Assembly (NCBI GenBank): GCA_047975205.1
Contig: JBKEDC010000024.1
Location: 1-64,000, forward strand
Length of the DNA: 64,000 bases
Direction of reading: 5' to 3'
From: JBKEDC01 sp047975205
GTDB lineage: Bacteria; Bacteroidota; Bacteroidia; Bacteroidales; Prolixibacteraceae
The number at the start of each line of letters is the position of its first letter. Within the stretch, counting starts at the first letter, position 1. The position numbers and the translations under genes are program-made. The notes beneath the pieces were generated by a model. That model saw only the letters and a list, made by a program, of their open reading frames with translations. It did no database searches and had not been told where the DNA came from. Shown piece by piece: positions 37,152 to 46,139 of the stretch.

Positions 37152-37519
37152 GCGATAATATTTAAGAAAACAATTGCATAAATATAAAAATTGCAATTAA
37201 GACACGTATTTTAATATTATTTCAAACACGCAATTTGCAATAAAACAAAAGATAATAAGCTGTGTATATACTTTATAGGCGGTCTTTACTGCGGGCGGTG
37301 TTAGGTTACTCTCTTCTAATCGGGTTTTATATCAGGTTTATTCTGGATGAAATATTGAAGTAATCAGACCTAATTCATTTTATTCTCAAATGAATATGAA
37401 CTGAATTTCGTATAATTATGCTATTCAGCTAATGGGAATAGCATAACTTATACGAGATTGTATGATTAATATTTTATTGAAGAATGAAGCTCAAATAAGA
37501 TCTAGCGTTTTCTCATTCA
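37152..37519. other. Non-coding region with a long inverted repeat
   Basis: No gene is seen between the his promoter and the HAD phosphatase stop. An inverted repeat at 37409-37454 pairs CGTATAA and ATGCTATTC with GAATAGCAT and TTATACG around a 9-base loop, with a small bulge. It lacks a T-run typical of a terminator and could be an operator or a repeat remnant. Confidence 0.5.
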
Positions 37520-38152
37520 TTAAAACACAGCAAATAAATCTTTCAACTTCTGTTCTAAATCATCGGTAGGTGCTAAGCACAAAGTTTGTAGTCCTACTTG
37601 CTTTGCAGCCAAACAATTTTCATTTAAATCATCAATAAATAGCGTTTCTTCCGCTACGATATCAGCCAACTTCAACACTTTCTCGAAAGCTGCTGTTTTT
37701 GGCTTGCGCAAACCCAATTCATGAGAATAGAAATCTTCATCGAACAGTGCCGACATGGCATAGTTGTATTTTTTGAAAAATAATTGATGAAAATGATGTT
37801 GGTGAATAGCGTTGGTATTTGAAAACAAATACACTTTATAATGCTTATGAAGCCTATTGACCAAGGTTATTCGCTCAGCTATAAAATCAAGTAGCATGGC
37901 GTTCCATGCCTCGTCAATGAGGTGCGGAGCAATTCGTATCGGCAGTAAATTCTGAATTCCTTCACGAAACTCATCGGAAGTAATCTTTCCCTGTTCCATA
38001 GCCGAGAATACCGAATGCTCATAGGTGAATTGCTTTTCTCGATTCAAATCAGATACCGCTAATCTTTGGAAAGCTTTCAGCGTTTTATTCGGATCGATAT
38101 TTAGCAATACACCTCCTAAATCAAAAATGATATGCTTTATTTTCGCAGGCAT
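37520..38152 (-). CDS. HAD-superfamily hydrolase (subfamily IA), likely sugar- or nucleotide-phosphate phosphatase
   Basis: The 210 residues begin IKHIIFDLGGVLLNIDPNKT (the nucleophile Asp is kept, but the usual second Asp position reads GG as in many HAD-IA enzymes). The protein continues with a four-helix cap, LFSNTNAIHQHHF (motif II), LRKPKTAAFEKVL (motif III Lys) and LFIDDLNENCLAAKQVG (motif IV). All four HAD motifs are in place. Substrate unknown. It overlaps the DHH gene upstream by one base, so the two are translated together. Confidence 0.9.
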   Translation of the reverse strand: MPAKIKHIIFDLGGVLLNIDPNKTLKAFQRLAVSDLNREKQFTYEHSVFSAMEQGKITSDEFREGIQNLLPIRIAPHLIDEAWNAMLLDFIAERITLVNRLHKHYKVYLFSNTNAIHQHHFHQLFFKKYNYAMSALFDEDFYSHELGLRKPKTAAFEKVLKLADIVAEETLFIDDLNENCLAAKQVGLQTLCLAPTDDLEQKLKDLFAVF

Positions 38153-39192
38153 TAGTCGAGTTTTACATTTTGCAACTGTTCACTATATTCTTGTAGAATT
38201 TCTTGAAATTTTGCCACAGTTTCCTCTAAAGTCAAATTTTTAATCTCGCAGCCGGCGGCATTTCGATGACCGCCTCCATTGAAATATTTATTTGCAATTT
38301 CATTTACCGGGAAATCTCCTTGCGAACGCAACGAGCCTTTTACTTGGTGCTCGTTCTCGGTAAACAATGCGCTCACATGAATACCTTTAATCGAAAGGGG
38401 CATATTCACAAAGCCTTCGTTGTCGCCTTTCTTATAATCAAAACGGCGTTGTGCATCAAGCGACAGCCACATAATGGCAGCATGTAATTCGGGTATAATG
38501 AGCATGCACTCACTTAAACAATGCCCCATGAGTTGCATCCTATTGGCGGAATAGTTATTCATCACTTTCCTATTCACCACTTCCGGATTAACACCGTAGC
38601 CAACCAATTCACTCACCGACTGAAAGGTTTGTGCATGAGAAACACCATGACGAAAAGAACCGGTATCAGTAAGAATACCGCAAAAAAGAGCCTCGGCTGC
38701 TTCCTTATCTATATATTTTTCATATCCTATTCCTTTCACAACATGCAATACCAATTCGCAAGTTGAAGAATAATCGGGTTGAGAAAACTGAATATCAGTA
38801 AATCCTTGCGGGAACGGATGATGGTCAATCAATACGCTATCGCCCTGAAATGCTTCCAATAAATCTGCCATTTCTCCGGTGCGCGAACTCTGATTAAAAT
38901 CCAGACAAATAAGCATGGTCGATTCATCAAGTAAATTTGTTACTTCTTCTCGACATTTATCATATATCTTGATTTTTTCACTGCCATGCACCCATTCTAA
39001 GAACTCGGGGAAACCATTTGGAATGACTGGCGTAACTTGTTTTCCTGCATTTTGCAGTATGCGTGTCAGCCCTAAAGTAGAACCTATGGCATCTCCGTCG
39101 GGACTAATATGTGGCACAATAAATATACTTCCTTGTTGTGCAGCTAATAGCTGTGCAAATTTCTTTAATTCTAATGGGTTCAGTAAGTTCAT
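38152..39192 (-). CDS. nrnA: DHH-family phosphoesterase (NrnA-like nanoRNase / pAp phosphatase)
   Basis: The 346 residues carry the DHH domain motifs FIVPHISPDGDAIGSTLGL, LICLDFNQSSRTG, VLIDHHPFPQ and GILTDTGSFRHG. The DHHA1 C-terminal domain follows with FNGGGHRNAAGCEI (about 310-323). NrnA-type enzymes degrade very short RNAs and 3'-phosphoadenosine 5'-phosphate. The exact substrate is inferred from family resemblance. Manganese ligands in the DHH motif are intact. Confidence 0.9.
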   Translation of the reverse strand: MNLLNPLELKKFAQLLAAQQGSIFIVPHISPDGDAIGSTLGLTRILQNAGKQVTPVIPNGFPEFLEWVHGSEKIKIYDKCREEVTNLLDESTMLICLDFNQSSRTGEMADLLEAFQGDSVLIDHHPFPQGFTDIQFSQPDYSSTCELVLHVVKGIGYEKYIDKEAAEALFCGILTDTGSFRHGVSHAQTFQSVSELVGYGVNPEVVNRKVMNNYSANRMQLMGHCLSECMLIIPELHAAIMWLSLDAQRRFDYKKGDNEGFVNMPLSIKGIHVSALFTENEHQVKGSLRSQGDFPVNEIANKYFNGGGHRNAAGCEIKNLTLEETVAKFQEILQEYSEQLQNVKLD

Positions 39193-39264
39193 ATCAAGTT
39201 GAAATATTCAATTTTAAAATACTATAATATAGTATAATCAGATTTTTTGTGTATTTTTAATTTC

Positions 39265-39272
39265 TAGTTTTG
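39265..39272 (+). promoter_or_regulatory. Candidate ndk promoter -7 element (TAGTTTTG)
   Basis: It matches TAnnTTTG 26 bp before ndk. TTTG at 39246-39249 is a possible -33, though the 15-bp spacing is short. Confidence 0.4.
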
Positions 39273-39298
39273 GGGCACCTAACAATAAAACATGTATT

Positions 39299-39724
39299 AT
39301 GTCTAAAAGTCAAACATTTACAATCATTAAGCCCGGCGCTGTTGAACGAAATCTAATCGGTCCTATCTTAGCTAAGATTAACGAAGCCGGCTTTGTTATT
39401 AAAGCATTGAAGTTCACAAGACTTTGCAAAGAACAAGCCGGAGAGTTTTATCGCGAGCACAAAGGTAAGCCTTTTTTCGATGAGCTTACCGAATTTATGT
39501 GTTCATCTCCTGTTGTTGTAGCTATTCTCGAGAAAGAAAATGCGGTTGAAGATTTTCGTGCACTAATTGGTTGCACCGACCCCATCGAGGCTCAAGAAGG
39601 CACGATACGGAAAATGTTTGCTGAATCAAAAAGCCACAATGCCATTCATGGTTCTGATAGCGATGAAAGTGCTGCTCGTGAAAGTAATTTCTTTTTCTCT
39701 CACATGGAATGCTTTAATGCTTAA
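39299..39724 (+). CDS. ndk: Nucleoside diphosphate kinase
   Basis: This enzyme balances NTP pools by phosphotransfer through a His. The 141 residues have TIIKPGAVERNLIGPILAKI at the start, HKGKPFFDELTEFMCSSPVV in the middle, and the catalytic block NAIHGSDSDESA (His117). A 10-residue tail beyond the usual E. coli length fits the Bacteroidota form. Convergent with metH. Confidence 0.97.
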   Translation: MSKSQTFTIIKPGAVERNLIGPILAKINEAGFVIKALKFTRLCKEQAGEFYREHKGKPFFDELTEFMCSSPVVVAILEKENAVEDFRALIGCTDPIEAQEGTIRKMFAESKSHNAIHGSDSDESAARESNFFFSHMECFNA

Positions 39725-39748
39725 TTGAAGTATTGGCAATGTGTGTGA

Positions 39749-39793
39749 GCAATAAGTTGTAAATATTGTATATCAAGTTTTACAACTTATTGC
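39749..39793. terminator. Long hairpin between convergent ndk and metH
   Basis: A perfect 15-bp inverted repeat, GCAATAAGTTGTAAA / TTTACAACTTATTGC, with a 15-base loop lies 25 bp after ndk and 15 bp before the metH stop. It has no long T-run, but its position fits transcription termination in both directions. Confidence 0.5.
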
Positions 39794-39807
39794 ACTTATT
39801 CCTACAA

Positions 39808-42800
39808 TTACAAACCTTTGTAGGTCAAATTAACCGGCAAGAATTTCTCTACTAATTCTACACTTACCTTTTTCCTTTCCGCATAATCTTTTACTTGTTC
39901 TTTTGAAACCTTTTCTAAATTAAAATATTTCGATTGAGGATGTGCATAATATTGTCCACAAACCGAAGCCGTAGGGCTCATAGCATAATGCTCAGAAAGT
40001 GCCATTCCGATGCTTGTTGCATCTAATAATTCAAACAGCTTTGCTTTTTCATGATGTTCCGGATTAGACGGGTAGCCCAATGCCGGACGAATGCCCGTAT
40101 ATTTTTCTTTTAGCAATTCCTCCTCCGTAAGGTTTTCAGCAGCTGCATATCCCCAGTAATCGGTTCTTACTCTTTGGTGCAACAACTCTGCGAAGGCTTC
40201 AGCCAACCTATCAGCCAATACGCCAATCATAATAGCTCGATAGTCATCGAAATCTGCTTTATATTTTGCCACCATTTCTTCTAATCCGATGCCGGCAGTT
40301 AGTGCAAATCCACCCACATAGTCTGTTTTACCCAAACTTTGAGGAGAAACAAAGTCTGCCAAACAGTAATTAGATAAATTATCTTCTTTCTTTAGTTGCT
40401 GACGAAGATGGTAGAATCTACCTATTTCATTCGTGCAAGTATCTTCGTTATATAGCACCACATCATCGCCATCAGATTGAGCTGCCCAAATACCATAGGT
40501 AGCATTGGCCTGCAAAAGCTTATTCGTTATGATGTCATCTAGCATTTCTTGTGCTTCATCATATAGCTTTTTGGCCTGCTCTCCGTAGATCTCATTCTCA
40601 AAAACCTTAGGATAGTGTCCTTTCAAATCCCAAGCACTGAAGAAGAATGTCCAATTGATATGCTTCCGAATCTCTGCAATAGGGAAATCTATGAGCTGAT
40701 GGACTCCGAGTTGATTTGGTTTAGTTATTGCTATCTTGCTCCAATCACATTTAAAACGATTTGCCCGCGCCTCTTTCAGCGAAAGGTATTCCTTAGGTTT
40801 CTTTTGTCCGTGTTGCTTCCGAATGGTAGCATATTGTTCGTTCAGATCAGAAATATAGGCCACATCTTTAGCTAAAATACTCGCCACTACATTCACTGAT
40901 CGGCTGGCATCTTTTACATATATTGCCGGAGCTTCATATTCCGAAGCAATTTTTACCGCCGTATGTATTTTCGATGTGGTAGCACCGCCAATAAGCAAAG
41001 GAATATTAAAACCTTGCCTCTTCATTTCATGTGCTACATTTACCATAATTTCCAGTGAAGGCGTAATCAAGCCACTAAGACCAATCATATCGACATCATG
41101 CTTCTTAGCTTCTTCCAAAATTTTATCGGTAGGCACCATTACACCCAAATCGATAACCTCATAATTGTTACAAGACAATACTACACCCACAATATTTTTA
41201 CCAATGTCATGCACATCGCCTTTAACTGTTGCTAAAAGAATTTTCTTTTGCTTACTTACTTGTTGGTCTTTGAACTTCTTTTTATCCTCCTCAATATAAG
41301 GTAGTAGAAAGGCTACCCCTTTTTTCATTACCCTTGCCGATTTAATAACTTGCGGTAAAAACATTTTACCCGAGCCAAATAAATCGCCTACCACATTCAT
41401 GCCATCCATCAAAGGACCTTCAATAATCTTTAGTGTCGGCTGATATTTTGAGATAGCTTCCGTGAGGTCTTCTTCCAAATAATCTTGCACTCCTTTCACC
41501 AAGGCATACTCTAATCGTTTCTCTACCGATTGTTCGCGCCATTCATTAATCTTCTTTTTGCCGGCAGCTTCATCAACTTGCAAGGTCTGGGCGTAATCGA
41601 GTAATCTTTCAGTAGCATCAGATCGACGGTTGAGCACTAAATCTTCCACATATGTTAAAAAGTCAGCAGGTATATCATCATAGATTTGCAGCATGCCGGG
41701 ATTAACAATCCCCATATCCATGCCTGCTTTTATGGCATGGAATAAAAATACGGAGTGTATGGCTTCACGTACTATATTATTCCCTCTAAAGGCAAACGAC
41801 ACATTACTAACTCCTCCGCTAGTCTTAGCATAGGGCAAATTTTGTTTTATCCAACGAACAGATTCTATAAAATCTACGGCGTAGTTATCGTGTTCCGGCA
41901 TTCCGGTACCGATGGTAAGGATATTTGGGTCGAATATGATGTCTTCTGCAGGGAAACCTACTTGTTTAGTCAGGATATTATATGCTCGCTCACATATTTC
42001 AATTCGTCGTTTATAATTATCGGCCTGTCCTTTCTCGTCAAATGCCATTACAACCGCCAAAGCTCCATATTTTTTAATTGTTTGTGCATGTGCTATAAAC
42101 TCAGCTTCACCTTCTTTTAATGAGATCGAATTTACAATAGCTTTCCCTTGCAAGCACTTCAACCCTGCTTCTATAACATCCCATTTTGACGAATCAACCA
42201 TTACAGGTAGTTTGGCAATATCCGGTTCCGACATTAACAAGTTCAGGAATTTTGTCATTTCTTTCTTTGCATCAAGCATGGCATCATCTAAGTTAACATC
42301 GATAACTTGCGCACCATTTTCTACTTGGTCTCGTGCTACTGCCAAAGCTTCTTCATACTTTTCTTCTCGAATTAATCGAGCAAATCTACGAGAACCCGAC
42401 ACATTGCATCGCTCTCCGACATTCAAGAAGTTTGTTTGCTCCGTAATTGTTACCGGTTCTAAACCACTAAAGCGAGTGAGCTTATCATTTTTTTGCCGCA
42501 CATGAGGCTGAGCTGCTTCGGCTACCTTAGCAAATCGAGCAATGTGTTCGGGAGTAGTTCCGCAACATCCCCCAATAATATTTACAAAATGATTATCTAA
42601 AAAATCTTTTACTTGTGCTGCCATTTGCTCGGGAGTTTCATCATATTCACCAAACTGATTAGGTAATCCGGCATTAGGGTGAGCACTGATATAAAATGGT
42701 GACTTGTTGCCCAATTCCTCCAAATACGGACGCATATCTTTTGCACCGAGTGAGCAATTAAAGCCGATACTTAGCAAATCTACATGCCGCATGGAATTTA

Positions 42801-43488
42801 AGAAAGCTTCCGGAGTTTGTCCCGACAAAGTACGTCCGCTATTATCTGTAATCGTGCCCGACACCATCACCGGGATATTTTCTCCGCGTTCTTGCAATAC
42901 TTCTTCGATAGCAAAAAGAGCTGCTTTTGCGTTTAATGTGTCGAAAATAGTTTCCACCAAGAACAAATCAACTCCCCCATCAAGCAATCCGCGCATTTGT
43001 TCTTTATACGACTCTTTCAATTCATCAAAAGTAACAGCTCTAAAACCCGGATCATTCACATCGGGCGATAAAGATAAGGCCCGATTTGTAGGACCAATCG
43101 AACCCGCTACGTATCGAGGTTTATTCGGGTTCTTAGCCGTGAACTTATCAGCTACCTCTCGGGCAATAAGCGCGCCCTGTTTATTCAGTTCATAAACCAA
43201 GAACTGACAATTATAATCGGCTTGAGAAATACTCGTAGCGTTAAATGTATTCGTTTCTATGATATCAGATCCGGCTTCCAAAAAAGCAGCATGAATCTCT
43301 TTGATAACATCAGGGCGGGTAATCGACAATAAATCATTATTTCCCAACAACTCTTTATCGATTGTTGCCAAATCTTCATTACGGAAATCAGACTCGGTAA
43401 GTCCACATTTTTGAATCATGGTACCCATAGCACCGTCAAGCACCAAAACTCTATTCTTTAATTCTTGGCGTATATCTTTTTTTTTAAT
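39808..43488 (-). CDS. metH: Cobalamin-dependent methionine synthase
   Basis: MetH transfers methyl from methyl-THF via B12 to homocysteine. Domains in order: homocysteine/zinc (VLDGAMGTM to GGCCGTTPEHI), pterin-binding (LNVGERCNVSGS), B12 cap and binding (GDVHDIGKNIVG, axial His about 746 from the TTG), and activation domain (about 900-1212; GYPSNPEHHEK). No ATG is available. A TTG at 43446 would cut off the expected helix KKDIRQELKNRV, and the in-frame TAG at 43489-43491 is immediately before ATT at 43486-43488. I extend the gene to the ATT as the likely start, which is unusual and uncertain. Confidence 0.9.
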   Translation of the reverse strand: MKKKDIRQELKNRVLVLDGAMGTMIQKCGLTESDFRNEDLATIDKELLGNNDLLSITRPDVIKEIHAAFLEAGSDIIETNTFNATSISQADYNCQFLVYELNKQGALIAREVADKFTAKNPNKPRYVAGSIGPTNRALSLSPDVNDPGFRAVTFDELKESYKEQMRGLLDGGVDLFLVETIFDTLNAKAALFAIEEVLQERGENIPVMVSGTITDNSGRTLSGQTPEAFLNSMRHVDLLSIGFNCSLGAKDMRPYLEELGNKSPFYISAHPNAGLPNQFGEYDETPEQMAAQVKDFLDNHFVNIIGGCCGTTPEHIARFAKVAEAAQPHVRQKNDKLTRFSGLEPVTITEQTNFLNVGERCNVSGSRRFARLIREEKYEEALAVARDQVENGAQVIDVNLDDAMLDAKKEMTKFLNLLMSEPDIAKLPVMVDSSKWDVIEAGLKCLQGKAIVNSISLKEGEAEFIAHAQTIKKYGALAVVMAFDEKGQADNYKRRIEICERAYNILTKQVGFPAEDIIFDPNILTIGTGMPEHDNYAVDFIESVRWIKQNLPYAKTSGGVSNVSFAFRGNNIVREAIHSVFLFHAIKAGMDMGIVNPGMLQIYDDIPADFLTYVEDLVLNRRSDATERLLDYAQTLQVDEAAGKKKINEWREQSVEKRLEYALVKGVQDYLEEDLTEAISKYQPTLKIIEGPLMDGMNVVGDLFGSGKMFLPQVIKSARVMKKGVAFLLPYIEEDKKKFKDQQVSKQKKILLATVKGDVHDIGKNIVGVVLSCNNYEVIDLGVMVPTDKILEEAKKHDVDMIGLSGLITPSLEIMVNVAHEMKRQGFNIPLLIGGATTSKIHTAVKIASEYEAPAIYVKDASRSVNVVASILAKDVAYISDLNEQYATIRKQHGQKKPKEYLSLKEARANRFKCDWSKIAITKPNQLGVHQLIDFPIAEIRKHINWTFFFSAWDLKGHYPKVFENEIYGEQAKKLYDEAQEMLDDIITNKLLQANATYGIWAAQSDGDDVVLYNEDTCTNEIGRFYHLRQQLKKEDNLSNYCLADFVSPQSLGKTDYVGGFALTAGIGLEEMVAKYKADFDDYRAIMIGVLADRLAEAFAELLHQRVRTDYWGYAAAENLTEEELLKEKYTGIRPALGYPSNPEHHEKAKLFELLDATSIGMALSEHYAMSPTASVCGQYYAHPQSKYFNLEKVSKEQVKDYAERKKVSVELVEKFLPVNLTYKGL

Positions 43489-43515
43489 CTACTTTATCTT
43501 TTCTTGCTTAATTTA

Positions 43516-43523
43516 CAAAAGTA
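43516..43523 (-). promoter_or_regulatory. Candidate metH promoter -7 element (TACTTTTG)
   Basis: On the minus strand TACTTTTG matches TAnnTTTG; a TTTG at 43539-43542 is a possible -33 at a short 15-bp spacing. If used, the leader would be about 20 bases, which excludes any start codon further upstream. Confidence 0.4.
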
Positions 43524-43731
43524 CAAAGTAGCTCGAAACAAACACCTAGAAAGAGATAAAGTTTGTGTAATTTTTTCAATCAGACGGTAATAATCATTAC
43601 AATTCTAAACCGAGAAATTTCATTTTATTTTGAATAGCAAGTTTTTATTTAAAGCTACTTGCATAAACTAAGTTGCCGAAAACATGTAATATTATTCCTG
43701 AAACACCAACATTAGAGCTATATATTACTGA

Positions 43732-44643
43732 TTACTTCGTTAATTGTTGAAATACGTTTTCTAAACTAGTTTGTTGTTCTGTCAGAGCTATGATAGTCCA
43801 CTTATTATTAACTGCACAATTAAAAATCTGAGGACGAATATCTACAGATGAGTTTGCTGTAAGTAGAAATTTTGTTTCCGACAGCAATTCCACCGCAGCA
43901 ACAGCTAACTTTTCTTTTAAATCTATCGGACTAATCGGCTGTGTAAATTCCACCAAAACTTGTTGTGAATTTGTTAGTGCACCCCTATCTTTTATGGCTT
44001 CAACCGTACTGTCAGCAATGATATTTCCACTATTAATAATAAGCACCCTACTACAAATAGCTTCCACCTCTTGCATAATATGCGTAGAAAAGAATACTGT
44101 TTTTTCTTTCGCAATCATTCGAATTAAGAAACGAATTTCCTCCAATTGATTCGGGTCTAATCCGGTAGTAGGTTCATCTAATATCAACAACTTAGGATTA
44201 TGAATTAAAGCCTGAGCCAATCCCACTCGTTGGCGATATCCTTTGGAAAGTGCAGCTATCTTTTTATGTTGTTCTCTACCCAATCCGGTCATTTCAATCA
44301 CTCGATTAACGGCCCCATTCCTGTTTTTGAGTCCATACATTCCTGCTGTCAGGCTCAAATATTCCTTTACATACAAATCTGTATATAGCGGATTATGCTC
44401 AGGCAAATATCCTATTTCATGCCGTAAACGATAATTATCAACTAACATCAGCTTATCATCAATCCATATCTCTCCGGCATCAGCTGCCAAATACCCGGTC
44501 ATCATCTTCATGGTAGTAGACTTTCCGGCTCCATTAGCTCCTAAAAAACCTACTAATTCCCCTTCATTCAATTGAAATGATATATTATTCACGGCAACTT
44601 GCTCCCCGTAAGTTTTAAGCAAGTTTTCAATATGGATTGTCAT
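43732..44643 (-). CDS. gldA: ABC transporter ATP-binding protein, GldA-like
   Basis: The 303 residues have Walker A GANGAGKSTTMKMM (about 34-47), the signature LSKGYRQRVGLAQAL (about 134-148), Walker B LLILDEPTTGLDP and the switch His in FFSTHIMQEVEAIC. A C-terminal extension of about 80 residues is typical of the GldA/NatA-type exporters. In gliding Bacteroidota GldA is part of the motility ABC complex, but non-gliding Bacteroidales keep homologues, so motility cannot be inferred. No permease gene is adjacent. Confidence 0.85.
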   Translation of the reverse strand: MTIHIENLLKTYGEQVAVNNISFQLNEGELVGFLGANGAGKSTTMKMMTGYLAADAGEIWIDDKLMLVDNYRLRHEIGYLPEHNPLYTDLYVKEYLSLTAGMYGLKNRNGAVNRVIEMTGLGREQHKKIAALSKGYRQRVGLAQALIHNPKLLILDEPTTGLDPNQLEEIRFLIRMIAKEKTVFFSTHIMQEVEAICSRVLIINSGNIIADSTVEAIKDRGALTNSQQVLVEFTQPISPIDLKEKLAVAAVELLSETKFLLTANSSVDIRPQIFNCAVNNKWTIIALTEQQTSLENVFQQLTK

Positions 44644-44709
44644 AATTCAAATTTAACAGATTGAGCCAATTAAAGCTAAAAACATCAGCAGGTAATAGCC
44701 CAGACTTCT

Positions 44710-44740
44710 ATTGATTCTATGACATTTTTAGCTACATTTG
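44710..44740 (+). promoter_or_regulatory. frr promoter
   Basis: TACATTTG at 44733-44740 matches the -7 consensus and ATTG at 44710-44713 is a near-match to -33 with 19 bp spacing. Transcription would start about 30 bases before the frr ATG at 44778. Confidence 0.55.
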
Positions 44741-44777
44741 CCTGCAAAAATAAGAAAACAATATAAAATTCATTATA

Positions 44778-45338
44778 ATGGAAGAGGTCAGTTTAATCCT
44801 AGACGTATGCAAAGAGAAAATGGTCGATACTTTAACTCACCTAGAAGCTGAGTTAGTACACATCAGAGCAGGGAAAGCATCTCCTCAAATGATTGCAGGA
44901 GTAATGGTTGATTATTATGGCAGCATGACTCCGCTAACGCAAGTTGCTAATGTAACGGCGCCCGATGCTCGCACCATCGCTATTCAACCTTGGGAAAAAC
45001 AAATGATTCCGGAATTGGAAAAAGCTATTATCAATGCTAATTTAGGTTTCAATCCAGAGAACAATGGCGAAGTGATTCGCATTAATGTTCCTATACTTAC
45101 CGAGGAACGCCGTAAAGGTTTGGCTAAACAGGCTAATGCGGAAGGCGAACATGCCAAAGTAAGTATTCGCAACGCACGTAAAGATGCTAATGATAACCTT
45201 AAAAAGCTTTTGAAAGAAGGATTATCTGAGGATAACCAAAAAGACGCTGAAGCAGAGGTGCAAACATTAACCAATAATTTCAGTAAAAAGATTGATGAAA
45301 TGCTGGTGCTAAAAAATGAAGAGATTTTCACTATCTAA
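44778..45338 (+). CDS. frr: Ribosome recycling factor
   Basis: RRF splits post-termination ribosomes with EF-G. The 186 residues show HIRAGKASPQMIAGVMVDYYG, NVTAPDARTIAIQPWEKQM, IRINVPILTEERRKGLAKQA and a long C-terminal helix. Length is standard. It is divergent from gldA and followed by a good terminator. Confidence 0.97.
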   Translation: MEEVSLILDVCKEKMVDTLTHLEAELVHIRAGKASPQMIAGVMVDYYGSMTPLTQVANVTAPDARTIAIQPWEKQMIPELEKAIINANLGFNPENNGEVIRINVPILTEERRKGLAKQANAEGEHAKVSIRNARKDANDNLKKLLKEGLSEDNQKDAEAEVQTLTNNFSKKIDEMLVLKNEEIFTI

Positions 45339-45370
45339 TTTTTAATAGCAGAAGAAATTAAAAACAAATT

Positions 45371-45400
45371 AACGATACTCTTTTAGGGTATCGTTTTTTA
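45371..45400 (+). terminator. Rho-independent terminator after frr
   Basis: AACGATAC pairs with GTATCGTT around a short loop, followed by TTTTTA, 33 bp after the frr stop. Confidence 0.85.
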
Positions 45401-45440
45401 TGTCTTATGCCCTTGCATTAAGAATCTCTTAGCTAAATCA

Positions 45441-45760
45441 TTATAGTTCGGGCTTACAGCCCTTAAATACGTTCGCACTACATTACCTAAGGATAAATCC
45501 TTAGGCTGTTACCGTTTTGCCTTGCAGGCAATAACAACAGTTACTTATAAATTAAGAGCAAAAAGAGAATGCCCAAAACTTTTTGGACATTCTCTTGTCT
45601 TCTCGTATTTTCACCAAAACGTCAGCTGACATTGCTCATCTTCTCGTGTTTTCACGAGGGTATTTGCTTTGCTGTGTTTATTTGGGCTTATCGTTCACCG
45701 AGCACTTTAGCATTGCGGTCGCCAAGCACTTCGACTTCGCTCAGCGACTATGTCAGCCGG
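45441..45760 (+). repeat. Hairpin- and repeat-rich patch resembling REP-type interspersed elements
   Basis: Several small palindromes are packed here: GGGCT-TAC-AGCCC (45450-45462), CCTAAGGA-TAAA-TCCTTAGG (45486-45505), GCCT-TGC-AGGC (45519-45529), a long hairpin GAGAATG...CATTCTC (45565-45594), GTCAGCTGAC (45621-45630) and CTCGTG-TTTT-CACGAG (45643-45658). A 16-base near-direct repeat lies at 45599-45614 and 45640-45655. TTCGACTTCGCTCAGCGAC at 45730-45748 resembles common interspersed intergenic repeats. The three-hairpin set is reminiscent of the REP units mobilised by RAYT transposases. No transposase is in the window. Confidence 0.55.
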
Positions 45761-45952
45761 GTGCGTGAAGACAAAGAAACTCCCAGTGCAACAGCCCTTA
45801 AAGCGCAGGTTATGGAATGCTTAAACAACAAATTGATGCCTTACCTCAACATCCAAATTCTTTTCCAATCCGAACTCGAACCTTTTGCTGCCGAAGTAGC
45901 CATAGTAATAGAGAAGGCTAACAATACCGTTAAAGAGCGCAGAAAGAAATAA
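45761..45952 (+). pseudogene. C-terminal remnant resembling DUF6261 proteins
   Basis: The frame over VREDKETPSATALKAQVMECL, then MPYLNIQ, ELEPFAAEVAIVIEKANNTVKERRKK and a stop looks like the tail of a DUF6261-type protein common in Bacteroidota, from memory of the family. The upstream part of the same frame (from 45569) is formed by repeat sequence and is not protein-like. So the 5' part of the gene seems to have been replaced or cut by the repeat patch. Confidence 0.45.
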
Positions 45953-46079
45953 ACAATAAACTAAGCTTTATTTATATAGCTGCGTATTGTCTGAATTATC
46001 ATTTGAAATCATATGAATGTTCATTATCGGATAAATAATTCAGCTACATTACAGGTTAAAACACTGAAAGCAATACAAA

Positions 46080-46113
46080 ACAGGGTGTCCAAAAATTGGA
46101 CACCCTGTTTCTT
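46080..46113. terminator. Terminator for ppiD (bidirectional)
   Basis: CAGGGTGTCCAA pairs perfectly with TTGGACACCCTG around AAA, with A-rich and T-rich flanks. It starts 30 bp beyond the ppiD stop on the minus strand. Confidence 0.85.
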
Positions 46114-46139
46114 TATATATTAAATACTCGCGCTGTGCA

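Noticed and set aside
40615..43195. Several reading frames of 60-160 codons on the plus strand opposite metH
   Set aside because: They are shadows of metH with Cys/Ser-rich or hydrophobic composition, no start context and no recognisable domain.
43489..43731. Cobalamin riboswitch upstream of metH
   Set aside because: The 240 bp upstream are AT-rich, with no B12-box-like sequence or long structured leader. A promoter-like element lies only about 30 bp before the coding region.
45569..45760. First half of a 127-codon frame in the repeat patch
   Set aside because: The residues are formed by hairpin and repeat DNA. Only the final part looks like protein, so only that is annotated as a remnant.
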